A stretch of DNA of 5,474 bases, from positions 1 through 5,474 of the forward strand of contig PWWY01000164.1 of NCBI GenBank assembly GCA_003561325.1. Direction: 5' to 3'. Every line of letters starts with the position of its first letter. Within the stretch, counting starts at the first letter, position 1. Positions 1 to 5,130 of the stretch are shown piece by piece. Source of the stretch: Syntrophomonadaceae bacterium (lineage in GTDB: Bacteria; Bacillota; Dethiobacteria; DTU022; UBA8154). The translations under genes were made by a program, and so were the position numbers. Under the pieces are notes generated by a model. That model searched no databases and had not been told where the DNA came from. It saw nothing but the letters and a program-made list of their open reading frames with translations.

Positions 1-56
1 ACTTCTCCCGGGAAGGATTTTTCCCGGAAAAAACGCTTGACCTCTTCAATGCCCAT
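1..56 (-). CDS. N-terminal fragment of a YbaK-like aminoacyl-tRNA deacylase (partial, runs off the left edge)
   Basis: Only 18 codons are present, reading MGIEEVKRFFREKSFPGE, before the window ends. YbaK/EbsC-type deacylases, which hydrolyse mischarged tRNAs such as Cys-tRNA(Pro), often open with a short helix of the form M-(S/G)-(I/L)-E-(E/K)-V-(K/R)-x-F-(F/L), and this matches well. The resemblance rests on very little sequence, and the catalytic part is outside the window. The start is supported by an AAGG about 7 bases upstream, a GGGGG run just beyond it, and a good minus-strand promoter that would give a leader of about 30 bases. The gene is transcribed divergently from ymdB. It could instead be another protein with a similar N-terminal helix. 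Confidence 0.5.
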   Translation of the reverse strand, partial: MGIEEVKRFFREKSFPGE

Positions 57-94
57 GAGAAACCTTGAACCCCCTTCGTCTGCTGGTCTGTCTT

Positions 95-123
95 ATTATA
101 CCAAATGAGAGGGATCAAGTTAA
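95..123 (-). promoter_or_regulatory. Sigma-A promoter with extended -10 for the leftward gene
   Basis: On the minus strand the -10 box is a perfect TATAAT (95-100), preceded by TGG, which completes an extended -10 (TGnTATAAT). A 17-base spacer separates it from TTAACT (118-123), a 4-of-6 match to TTGACA. Transcription would start near position 88, about 32 bases before the leftward ATG. Confidence 0.7.
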
Positions 124-195
124 GCCAGGTGATGCTGTTATTTTTCTGTTTTCCCACCTGCGAGGTGGAGAGCGAAAAAGATGAGATGGTTTCCC

Positions 196-221
196 GCAAC
201 CAGGAACCGTCCCCGTGTTGC
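196..221. repeat. Possible fragment of a REP-like repeat (core CAGGAACCGTCCCC)
   Basis: The sequence has 5-bp inverted ends (GCAAC at 196-200, GTTGC at 217-221) around CAGGAACCGTCCCC. From general familiarity, GGGGACGGTTCC-type sequences recur between genes in many Clostridia and in some genomes accompany REP-associated Y1-type transposases. A related string, GACTGTCCCC, occurs at 5010-5019. Only one copy of the full core is seen here, so the assignment is weak and genomic copy number is unknown. Confidence 0.25.
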
Positions 222-264
222 AAGCTGGTCGCCAGGTGCCAAAATGCGGACCAAAAAGCAGGAG

Positions 265-282
265 TTTGACGACAGGGTCAAA
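265..282. repeat. Inverted repeat TTTGAC-N6-GTCAAA upstream of ymdB
   Basis: This is a perfect 6-bp inverted repeat with a 6-base spacer, about 25 bases upstream of the candidate sigma-H -35 element. Its size and placement would suit a dimeric regulator's operator. It does not match any operator I can name, and a repeat of this length can arise by chance. Confidence 0.3.
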
Positions 283-305
283 GTTAGCATTCCGGGCTTC
301 TCCAG

Positions 306-334
306 GCAGGAATCCGGGAAAGCTTGTAGAAAAG
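306..334 (+). promoter_or_regulatory. Candidate sigma-H-type promoter for ymdB
   Basis: GCAGGAATC (306-314) matches 8 of 9 positions of the Bacillus sigma-H -35 consensus RnAGGAwWW. Eleven bases later GTAGAAAAG (326-334) matches the -10 consensus RnnGAATww at R, GAA and one w, missing the T of GAAT and the last w. The 11-base spacing is the expected one. Transcription would start near 340, giving a leader of about 50 bases containing the 349-363 hairpin. No good sigma-A promoter was found upstream of ymdB. In B. subtilis ymdB lies next to spoVS, a sporulation gene under sigma-H. Confidence 0.35.
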
Positions 335-348
335 AATCATTATGTTCT

Positions 349-363
349 GGGGGCCGTGCCCCC
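349..363 (+). other. Short G/C hairpin in the ymdB leader
   Basis: GGGGG (349-353) can pair with CCCCC (359-363); the inner C354-G358 pair adds a sixth base pair and leaves a tight CGT loop. It ends 27 bases before the GTG start and is followed by TGTTAATTTC rather than a U-tract, so it is not a typical terminator. It might affect mRNA stability or translation. No function can be assigned from sequence alone. Confidence 0.3.
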
Positions 364-376
364 TGTTAATTTCGGG

Positions 377-387
377 AAGTTGGTGAT
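377..387 (+). promoter_or_regulatory. Ribosome binding site that fixes the GTG start of ymdB
   Basis: AAGTTGGTGAT matches 9 of 11 bases of the extended anti-SD complement AAGGAGGTGAT. The GG core is mutated to TT, but the 3' GGTGAT part is kept and placed correctly for the GTG at 391. This supports the non-ATG start, which is also required to keep the first metal ligand, D8. Confidence 0.6.
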
Positions 388-390
388 AAG

Positions 391-1188
391 GTGCAGATCT
401 TGTTCCTGGGCGACATCGTGGGCCAGCCGGGTCGAGAGGCCGTTTTGCGGCTGCTGCCGGAAATGAAAAAGGAAAAATCCATAGACCTGGTAATTGCCAA
501 CGGGGAGAACATGGCCGGGGGGTTCGGCATGACGCCCCCGCTGCTGGAGGAGCTTTTCGCTGCAGGCATCGACGTGTTCACTTCCGGGAACCACGTCTGG
601 GACAAGAAAGAGATCCTGGAGATCATGCCCACGGAAACGAGGCTCTTAAGACCGGCCAATTTCGCCCCGGAGGCGCCCGGCCGCGGAATGGGGATCTATG
701 ATGTCGGGGAGTACCAGGTGGCGGTGATCAACCTGATCGGTCGCGTGTTTATTCCTTTGCCCAGCGACTGCCCCTTCCAGGTGGCCAGCCGGGAAGTGGA
801 AAAGGCCCTGCAGGTTACGCCCAACGTGATCGTGGACTTCCATGCCGAGGCCACCTCGGAGAAGCTGGCCCTGGGGTGGCTGCTGAAAGACAAGGTCAGC
901 GCGGTCCTGGGGACCCACACCCATGTGCAGACCGCCGACGAGAAGATCTATGACGAAAAGGCGGCGTACATCAGCGATGTGGGGATGGTCGGCCCCTATC
1001 ACTCCGTGCTGGGGCTGGATCCCGAAAGGGTCTTGAACCGCTTCATGCGCGGTTTGCCGGTGGGGTTGGAGCTGGCTTCCGGCGAAGTAGTGTTTAACGG
1101 GGTATATTTAACGCTGGACCCGCGCAGCGGTAAGGCCCTGGAGCTGCAGCGGATCTTTCAGCTCATCTCCCTGGAGGGGAGGATATAA
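391..1188 (+). CDS. ymdB: YmdB-family (TIGR00282) dinuclear metallophosphoesterase
   Basis: This 265-residue protein belongs to the YmdB/DR1281 family, cytoplasmic phosphodiesterases with a two-metal site. Visible ligands are D8 in GDIVGQPGR, E39-N40 in NGEN, N67-H68 in GNHVWD, H151 in DFHAE, and H176 and H178 in GTHTHVQTAD. All expected metal positions are intact and the length is normal, so it should be active. B. subtilis YmdB hydrolyses cyclic nucleotides in vitro, affects biofilm versus motility gene expression, and is encoded beside rny and spoVS. Neither partner is in this window: upstream is a divergent unrelated gene, and immediately downstream is a GGDEF/HD-GYP protein. The GTG start is chosen because the first internal ATG (463) would remove D8. 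The native substrate is not determined by the sequence. Confidence 0.95.
   Translation: MQILFLGDIVGQPGREAVLRLLPEMKKEKSIDLVIANGENMAGGFGMTPPLLEELFAAGIDVFTSGNHVWDKKEILEIMPTETRLLRPANFAPEAPGRGMGIYDVGEYQVAVINLIGRVFIPLPSDCPFQVASREVEKALQVTPNVIVDFHAEATSEKLALGWLLKDKVSAVLGTHTHVQTADEKIYDEKAAYISDVGMVGPYHSVLGLDPERVLNRFMRGLPVGLELASGEVVFNGVYLTLDPRSGKALELQRIFQLISLEGRI
1173..1182 (+). promoter_or_regulatory. Strong ribosome binding site inside the end of ymdB
   Basis: GGAGGGGAGG ends 6 bases before the GTG at 1189 and lies within the last codons of ymdB. The ymdB stop TAA directly abuts this GTG (TAAGTG), which fits translational coupling of the two genes. Confidence 0.8.
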
Positions 1189-3408
1189 GTGGAAAGACCG
1201 GTGACGATTTTAATGCTGGACGGTGTTCCTTCCTGCTCAGAAGTACTGGAAGAATCTTTGGTCGGGCTGGTTGACAGCGAAGACCGGTTCATTACCTGCC
1301 GCAGCTTGCGGGAAGCAGGTCCCTATCTTGCCGGGGGGCCGGAGTTGCCCTGCCTCCTGGTGGCGGAGGTGAACCGGGCGCAGGAAAGCCAGGCTCAGCC
1401 GGGGCTTCTCCCGGGAGCCTGCCAGCAGGTATACTACCTGGCCTTGCTAAACAATTCGGGGCTGGACGAGGTGAACAGGGCCCTGGAAATGGGGGCGGAG
1501 GATTTTCTCGTGCTTCCACCGGACCGCCGGGAGCTGGCTGCCCGCCTGGCTAAAGGGCTAAAGACCTTGCGGCAGATGGGAGCACGGACCCGGGAAGGGA
1601 AACCCGGTGATTTTCTCCGCGGCAAGATCACCCGGGAAAGTGAAGACCAGTATCGCAACGTTGTGGAGCGGGCCAACGACGGGATCGTGATCATCCAGGA
1701 CTCGGCGCTCCGGTACGTAAACCCCAAGCTTGCCCAGATCACCGGCTTCACGGTGGAAGAGCTGACCGGAAGGCGGCTGGAGGACTGCCTGCACCCTTCC
1801 GAGCGGGAGCGGCTCACGGACCAGTATAACCGCCGCCTGGCCGGGGAAGAGGGGCCCTCCCGGTTTGAAGCTGTGATCAAGCACAGAGACGGCAGCGATA
1901 TTTACGTGGAATTCAATGCCGGCCTGACCACGTACCAGGGGCGCCCGGCAGACATGGTGATCATCCGTGACATCACCCAGCGGAAAAAGGTGGAAGAGGC
2001 GCTGCGCCGGTCGGAGGAGCGCTACAGGGAAATCCTGGACCAGATCCAGGAAGGCTACTACGAGGCCGACCTGCAGGGCAATATCACCTTCTGCAATGAA
2101 GCGACTTGCAGCCTGTTGCGATACACCCAGGAAGAAATGATCGGCATGAATTTTCACCGGCTTTACCGGGATCCTGCCCGGGTCTTCCAGATCTTTAACC
2201 ACGTCTACCAGACGGGCCTGCCCAACAGGGGGTTTGCCCTGGAGATGATCGACAAGGACGGCAATATCCGCTACGGGGAACTCTCCGTCTCCCTGATCAA
2301 AGACGAAAACGGCAAAGCGGTCGGTTTCAGGGGGGTGGGACGGGACGTAACCGAACGCAAAGAAGCCGAGGAGCAGATCCGCTACCTCAGCTTTCACGAC
2401 AAGCTTACGGGGCTTTTCAACCGGGCGTTCTTTGAAGAAGAGATCCGACGGTTGGACACGGAGCGGCAGGTGCCCTTGAGCATTTTGATCGCCGACACCA
2501 ACGGCTTAAAACTGGTCAACGATGCCTTTGGCCATCATGTGGGTGACGACCTGCTCCTGAACATCGCGCAGCTGCTGCGGTCTGCCTGCCGCAGGGAAGA
2601 TATTATCTGCCGCTGGGGCGGCGATGAATTCGCCGTTCTCTTGCCCAAAACTTCCCCTGCATCCGCCAAAGGCCTGGTGCAGCGCATCCAGGAGGTCTGC
2701 CGCCGGGCAGAGGCCGAACCCATTCCCCTGAGCGTCGCGCTGGGCATCGCCACCAAGGAAGTATACTCCCAGGACATTTTCAGCGTGGTGAAGAAAGCTG
2801 AAACGGAGATGTACGGAAACAAGCTCCAGGAGGCCAAGCATTTCCGCAACAGCGTAATTGCCTCCCTGGTCCAGAAGCTGGGAGAAAAAGGCTACGAAAC
2901 GAAAGGGCACGCCTGGCGCATGCAGAACATGTCCGTGGAAATCGGGACGGAGATGGGGCTTCCCGAACTCATGATGGACGATCTGATCCTGGCGGTCACC
3001 CTTCACGATATTGGAAAAATCGCTGTGCCCGAACATATCCTGAAGAAGCCCGGGCCCCTGGCCCCCGAGGAGTGGGAGCTGGTGAAAGAGCACGCGGAGC
3101 GAGGGTACCGCATTGCCCTCACTTCCATGGAGCTGGCCCACATCGCTCCCGTGATCCTGGCCCACCACGAGCATTGGAACGGCGGCGGGTACCCCCAGGG
3201 GCTGAAAAGGGAAAAGATCCCCCTGCTCAGCCGGCTGCTGGCGGTGATCGAAGCGTACGATGTCATGATCCACGCCAGCCCTTACAAGGACCGCGTCTCG
3301 CCCGACGAGGCGATCAAGGAGCTGCAGCACAGCGCCGGCACCCAGTTTGACCCCCGGGTTGTTGAAACCTTTGTCCACCTTTACCACGAAGGCCGGCTCA
3401 GGTTCTAG
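1189..3408 (+). CDS. Degenerate receiver-PAS-PAS-GGDEF-HD-GYP protein (c-di-GMP synthesis and hydrolysis)
   Basis: The protein has 739 residues. Domains in order are a receiver-like fold (about 4-130), PAS (152-262), PAS (276-388, ending RDVTERKEAEEQ), GGDEF (396-545) and HD-GYP (552-735), joined by short coiled-coil linkers. The GGDEF domain keeps the signature RWGGDEF (475-481), metal residue D436, N444/D445, and an inhibitory I-site R468-x-x-D471 five residues before the motif. The HD-GYP domain keeps H574, H606-D607, H635, H659-H660, GGGYP (665-669) and D691. Both enzyme halves therefore look competent to make c-di-GMP from GTP and to degrade it. The receiver is atypical: the phospho-acceptor position appears to be E60 and the conserved lysine of the VKP motif is L109. 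PAS domains probably sense a ligand or redox state. No membrane segment is seen, so it is probably cytoplasmic. It is co-transcribed with ymdB. Net direction of activity cannot be told from sequence. Confidence 0.95.
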   Translation: MERPVTILMLDGVPSCSEVLEESLVGLVDSEDRFITCRSLREAGPYLAGGPELPCLLVAEVNRAQESQAQPGLLPGACQQVYYLALLNNSGLDEVNRALEMGAEDFLVLPPDRRELAARLAKGLKTLRQMGARTREGKPGDFLRGKITRESEDQYRNVVERANDGIVIIQDSALRYVNPKLAQITGFTVEELTGRRLEDCLHPSERERLTDQYNRRLAGEEGPSRFEAVIKHRDGSDIYVEFNAGLTTYQGRPADMVIIRDITQRKKVEEALRRSEERYREILDQIQEGYYEADLQGNITFCNEATCSLLRYTQEEMIGMNFHRLYRDPARVFQIFNHVYQTGLPNRGFALEMIDKDGNIRYGELSVSLIKDENGKAVGFRGVGRDVTERKEAEEQIRYLSFHDKLTGLFNRAFFEEEIRRLDTERQVPLSILIADTNGLKLVNDAFGHHVGDDLLLNIAQLLRSACRREDIICRWGGDEFAVLLPKTSPASAKGLVQRIQEVCRRAEAEPIPLSVALGIATKEVYSQDIFSVVKKAETEMYGNKLQEAKHFRNSVIASLVQKLGEKGYETKGHAWRMQNMSVEIGTEMGLPELMMDDLILAVTLHDIGKIAVPEHILKKPGPLAPEEWELVKEHAERGYRIALTSMELAHIAPVILAHHEHWNGGGYPQGLKREKIPLLSRLLAVIEAYDVMIHASPYKDRVSPDEAIKELQHSAGTQFDPRVVETFVHLYHEGRLRF

Positions 3409-3443
3409 GGTCCCCTGACCTTGATCCTGCCCTTGACTACAGT

Positions 3444-3707
3444 CTAACCCCGGTCCCTCTCCAGGTCATAGAGCATTTTTTCCAGGTACCATTCCTCTTC
3501 GTGCCCCGGACTTCTTTCCTGCAGCCGCTGAATGTAGCGGTTGATATCTTCCTCGGCTGTTTCTGCCGGCAGGTTGGCTTTGCGCCGGTATTCTTGCCGC
3601 AGGGCTGCCGCCCGGGACGTGCCGCGCTGCTCCCGACCCCGGCGTTTCCACCAGAGATACCCGATCACCGCGAGCAGGATAAGCACAAGAACATAGGCCA
3701 TTTTCAT
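3444..3707 (-). CDS. Small single-pass membrane protein of unknown function
   Basis: This 87-residue protein starts MKMAYVLVLILLAVIGYLWW, giving one hydrophobic segment (about residues 4-20). A strongly basic patch (KRRGREQR) follows, then a charged, probably helical tail rich in Glu and Arg (AEEDINRYIQRLQER, EEEWYLEKMLYDLERDRG). The basic residues after the segment suggest a short N-terminus outside and the tail in the cytoplasm. I do not recognise a family. The start at 3707 is chosen because GAGGAAGGG sits just upstream; a second ATG at 3701 is also possible, and an upstream ATG at 3737 lacks a good site. A sigma-A promoter lies at 3759-3787. The gene converges on the GGDEF/HD-GYP gene with 35 bases between the stops and no clear terminator. 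Its own promoter and ribosome binding site support a real gene. Confidence 0.75.
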   Translation of the reverse strand: MKMAYVLVLILLAVIGYLWWKRRGREQRGTSRAAALRQEYRRKANLPAETAEEDINRYIQRLQERSPGHEEEWYLEKMLYDLERDRG

Positions 3708-3758
3708 CACCCTTCCTCTTGCCCTCCCATGAAGCAAGATGAGGTTTTTCTGGTTTTT

Positions 3759-3787
3759 ATTCTACCGCAAGACCTGCCAGCTGGCAA
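3759..3787 (-). promoter_or_regulatory. Sigma-A promoter for the small membrane protein gene
   Basis: On the minus strand TTGCCA (3782-3787, 5 of 6 to TTGACA) is followed after exactly 17 bases by TAGAAT (3759-3764, 5 of 6 to TATAAT). Transcription would begin near 3752, giving a leader of about 45 bases before the ATG at 3707. Confidence 0.7.
3775..3786. repeat. Perfect 12-bp palindrome overlapping the -35 box
   Basis: TGCCAGCTGGCA is a perfect palindrome covering most of the -35 element of the minus-strand promoter. A dimeric repressor bound here would block that promoter. The regulator is unknown and chance occurrence is possible. Confidence 0.35.
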
Positions 3788-3895
3788 GGCAAACCCCGCC
3801 GTGACGACAAATCCCCGGGAGGATCGCTTCCACTCATGCCTCGCGGGGCGACGTCTCTCCCCCTTACAGTTACAGCAATTCTTGAGTATTATCTC

Positions 3896-3924
3896 TTGGC
3901 ATTTAAAAGACGCTATAGTATAAT
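3896..3924 (+). promoter_or_regulatory. Near-consensus sigma-A promoter for fdhE
   Basis: TTGGCA (3896-3901, 5 of 6) and a perfect TATAAT (3919-3924) are separated by exactly 17 bases. Transcription would start near 3931, leaving an AT-rich leader of about 90 bases before the ATG at 4021. This gives fdhE its own promoter and supports that ATG as the real start. Confidence 0.85.
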
Positions 3925-3976
3925 AAGTAATAGTTGATTGGTGATTAGTTCTTATAAATAGATAATCGTAAACCAC

Positions 3977-4000
3977 AATATTTAGGAGGGGCTAAATATT
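3977..4000 (+). promoter_or_regulatory. Perfect 9-bp inverted repeat with an orphan Shine-Dalgarno in its loop
   Basis: AATATTTAG (3977-3985) and CTAAATATT (3992-4000) are exact reverse complements around the 6-base loop GAGGGG. In RNA this is a hairpin presenting a GGAGGGG-like Shine-Dalgarno sequence that has no start codon at usable distance apart from a non-standard ATT. It ends 20 bases before the fdhE ATG and 6 bases before the true ribosome binding site. In DNA it could be a dimeric operator downstream of the promoter. The arms do not match the E. coli ModE, FNR or Rex operators as I know them. Whether it acts as DNA or RNA is open. Confidence 0.55.
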
Positions 4001-4006
4001 ATATTT

Positions 4007-4013
4007 GAGGTGA
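4007..4013 (+). promoter_or_regulatory. Ribosome binding site of fdhE
   Basis: GAGGTGA lies 7 bases before the ATG at 4021. It fixes this start, and hence the signal-like N-terminus, because no comparable site precedes an internal ATG near the conserved FdhE core. Confidence 0.75.
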
Positions 4014-4020
4014 AGATTAG

Positions 4021-4995
4021 ATGAAGCTATCCCGCAAAAACTTCTTGTGGTGGATTTCCGGGACCCTCGTTAGTGCCAGCCTGGTCACGGGCCTGGGTTG
4101 CGTTCTCCGGGAAGAATCCGCTACCCCCGCGGAGCCCGGGGAAACAGGAGAACAAGCAGAGGCAGATCAATACAGCTATACCGGTAGTCTGGGTCATATT
4201 CACCGGGCCCACGAGGCGATCGTTGCCGTGCAGCTCAAGCATCTGGAGGACATGAAAAATATCGCTATTTTGGACGAGGACACCATTAACGACTGCTTTC
4301 GCAGGGGGGAGTACCTCTTCTCCGTGCAGATGATGCCCCTGGACGGGGCGAAGTTCCTGGAAATCATGGACGAGATCTGGGACGTGGTCAGGGAGCAGGA
4401 CCCCGGGAATCCGGAGCATCTCTTTACCCTCTCTGCCGCGGAAGTCTTCCGGGAAGACAACCTGCAGGCGGTGCTTAACGAGATCCCCTTCATGAGCAAA
4501 GCAGAAATGAAGCGCTTCATCACGGTGCGGGAGCTGGAAACGAAAAGCGGCGCGGACAGCGAAGTGCTCTCTTTTGTTCTCTTCATGAGCTTAAGCCCAT
4601 TTTACAGCGCCTACACGGAAAAGGTGGCCCGGGTGAACGATTTTTCTCTCTGGCGCCAGGGCCACTGCCCTGTCTGCGGCCAGGCCGCGGTCATGGCCAG
4701 GCACAGGAGCACAGACGGAGCCCGGGTCCTTTTTTGTTGGCTCTGCCATGCGGAGTGGCTGTTTCCCCGGTTGGTCTGCCCGTACTGTGGCAACAATGAC
4801 CAGGATAAGCTTCGTTTCTTTTACGTGCAAGATGATCGAGCACTGCAGGTGCACGTCTGTGAACAGTGCAAACGGTACCTGAAAACCATCGACAACAGGG
4901 CCCTGGAAAAGGATCTGCTGCTGGATGCCGAGGAGATTGCTACGCGGCATCTCGATCTGCTGGCGAAAAACGAGGGCTACCACCGGCCGGATTAA
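4021..4995 (+). CDS. fdhE: FdhE-family formate dehydrogenase maturation protein with a Tat/lipoprotein-like N-terminus
   Basis: This 324-residue protein has the FdhE C-terminal pattern of four CxxC pairs: C216/C219 (CPVCG), C239/C242 (CWLCHAEW), C253/C256 (CPYCGNND) and C280/C283 (CEQCKRYLK). FdhE is a rubredoxin-like, iron- or zinc-binding factor needed for active molybdenum/tungsten formate dehydrogenase; in E. coli it works in the cytoplasm on Tat-exported enzymes. The length is close to the E. coli protein (about 309). The family-like core seems to begin near residue 60. Residues 1-29 are unusual: MKL, then S4-R5-K6-N7-F8-L9 resembling the Tat motif SRRxFLK with R to K, then a hydrophobic stretch and Cys27 after GLG, then an acidic Glu/Ala/Pro linker (31-50). 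This looks like the signal of a formate dehydrogenase catalytic subunit. Strong promoter and ribosome binding site placement support the full-length start. No fdh structural gene is adjacent. Confidence 0.9.
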   Translation: MKLSRKNFLWWISGTLVSASLVTGLGCVLREESATPAEPGETGEQAEADQYSYTGSLGHIHRAHEAIVAVQLKHLEDMKNIAILDEDTINDCFRRGEYLFSVQMMPLDGAKFLEIMDEIWDVVREQDPGNPEHLFTLSAAEVFREDNLQAVLNEIPFMSKAEMKRFITVRELETKSGADSEVLSFVLFMSLSPFYSAYTEKVARVNDFSLWRQGHCPVCGQAAVMARHRSTDGARVLFCWLCHAEWLFPRLVCPYCGNNDQDKLRFFYVQDDRALQVHVCEQCKRYLKTIDNRALEKDLLLDAEEIATRHLDLLAKNEGYHRPD

Positions 4996-5101
4996 CGTCG
5001 CTGGCCGAGACTGTCCCCTTCACTGGAGCAAGCCTTTTAACTCCCCGATGGCCGGAAAGGCGAAAAAGTCGCCCTGCAGGCAAAAAAAATTGATCTAACC
5101 C
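4996..5101. other. Intergenic stretch after fdhE with a weak hairpin and no clear terminator
   Basis: GGCGA (5059-5063) and TCGCC (5069-5073) form a 5-bp stem with loop AAAAG. The bases after it are CTGCAGG and then an A-run, not a U-tract, so it does not qualify as a rho-independent terminator for fdhE. No gene is seen here. Confidence 0.4.
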
Positions 5102-5122
5102 TTGCGCTGCCGAAATTGATCT
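5087..5122. repeat. Direct repeat AAATTGATCT flanking the -35 region of the T-box promoter
   Basis: The 10-base string AAATTGATCT occurs at 5087-5096 and again at 5113-5122, 26 bases apart. The second copy ends within the extended -10 of the T-box promoter. It may be a tandem binding site or chance in an AT-rich stretch. Confidence 0.35.
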
Positions 5123-5130
5123 GTTATAAT
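5102..5130 (+). promoter_or_regulatory. Extended -10 sigma-A promoter of the T-box transcript
   Basis: A perfect TATAAT (5125-5130) is preceded by TGT, completing an extended -10. Seventeen bases upstream TTGCGC (5102-5107) is only a 3-of-6 match to TTGACA, the weakness usual for extended -10 promoters. Transcription would start near 5137, just before T-box stem I. Confidence 0.7.

Larger units (their letters stand above)
124..390. other. Gene-free divergent intergenic region with several small inverted repeats
   Basis: No convincing gene lies here; the open frames in this stretch lack family resemblance and usable ribosome binding sites. It holds four small inverted repeats. They are CCACCT-GCG-AGGTGG (154-168), GCAAC...GTTGC around a CAGGAACCGTCCCC core (196-221), TTTGAC-N6-GTCAAA (265-282), and GGGGGC-CGT-GCCCCC (349-363, with one C between the arms counted in the stem). 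None is followed by a U-tract on either strand, so none is a standard rho-independent terminator. The right-hand part carries the presumed promoter and leader of ymdB. Confidence 0.6.

Noticed and set aside
154..168. CCACCT-GCG-AGGTGG hairpin as a terminator
   Set aside because: The T-rich tract lies 5' of the stem on the plus strand, and the tract following it on the minus strand is A-rich. Neither direction gives a stem followed by U residues.
181..369. A 62-residue open frame on the plus strand upstream of ymdB
   Set aside because: It has no clear ribosome binding site or protein-like composition, and it runs through the inverted repeats and the candidate ymdB promoter. It is most likely a chance frame.
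3409..3443. GGTC-CCCT-GACC hairpin as a shared terminator between the convergent genes
   Set aside because: The stem is only about 4-5 bp and no U-tract follows on either strand.
3558..3651. Long overlapping open frames opposite the GGDEF/HD-GYP and small membrane protein genes
   Set aside because: They are reverse-strand or frame-shifted shadows of well-supported coding sequence in GC-rich DNA, without their own ribosome binding sites.
3707..3976. An 89-residue minus-strand frame opposite the fdhE promoter
   Set aside because: It crosses the fdhE promoter and leader and the promoter of the small membrane gene. It shows no domain resemblance and has Cys/Lys-rich chance composition.
3998..4024. 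Mini-ORF starting ATT after the orphan Shine-Dalgarno and ending in TGA overlapping the fdhE ATG
   Set aside because: The spacing (6 bases) and ATGA overlap are attractive, but ATT starts are extremely rare and the peptide would be only eight residues.
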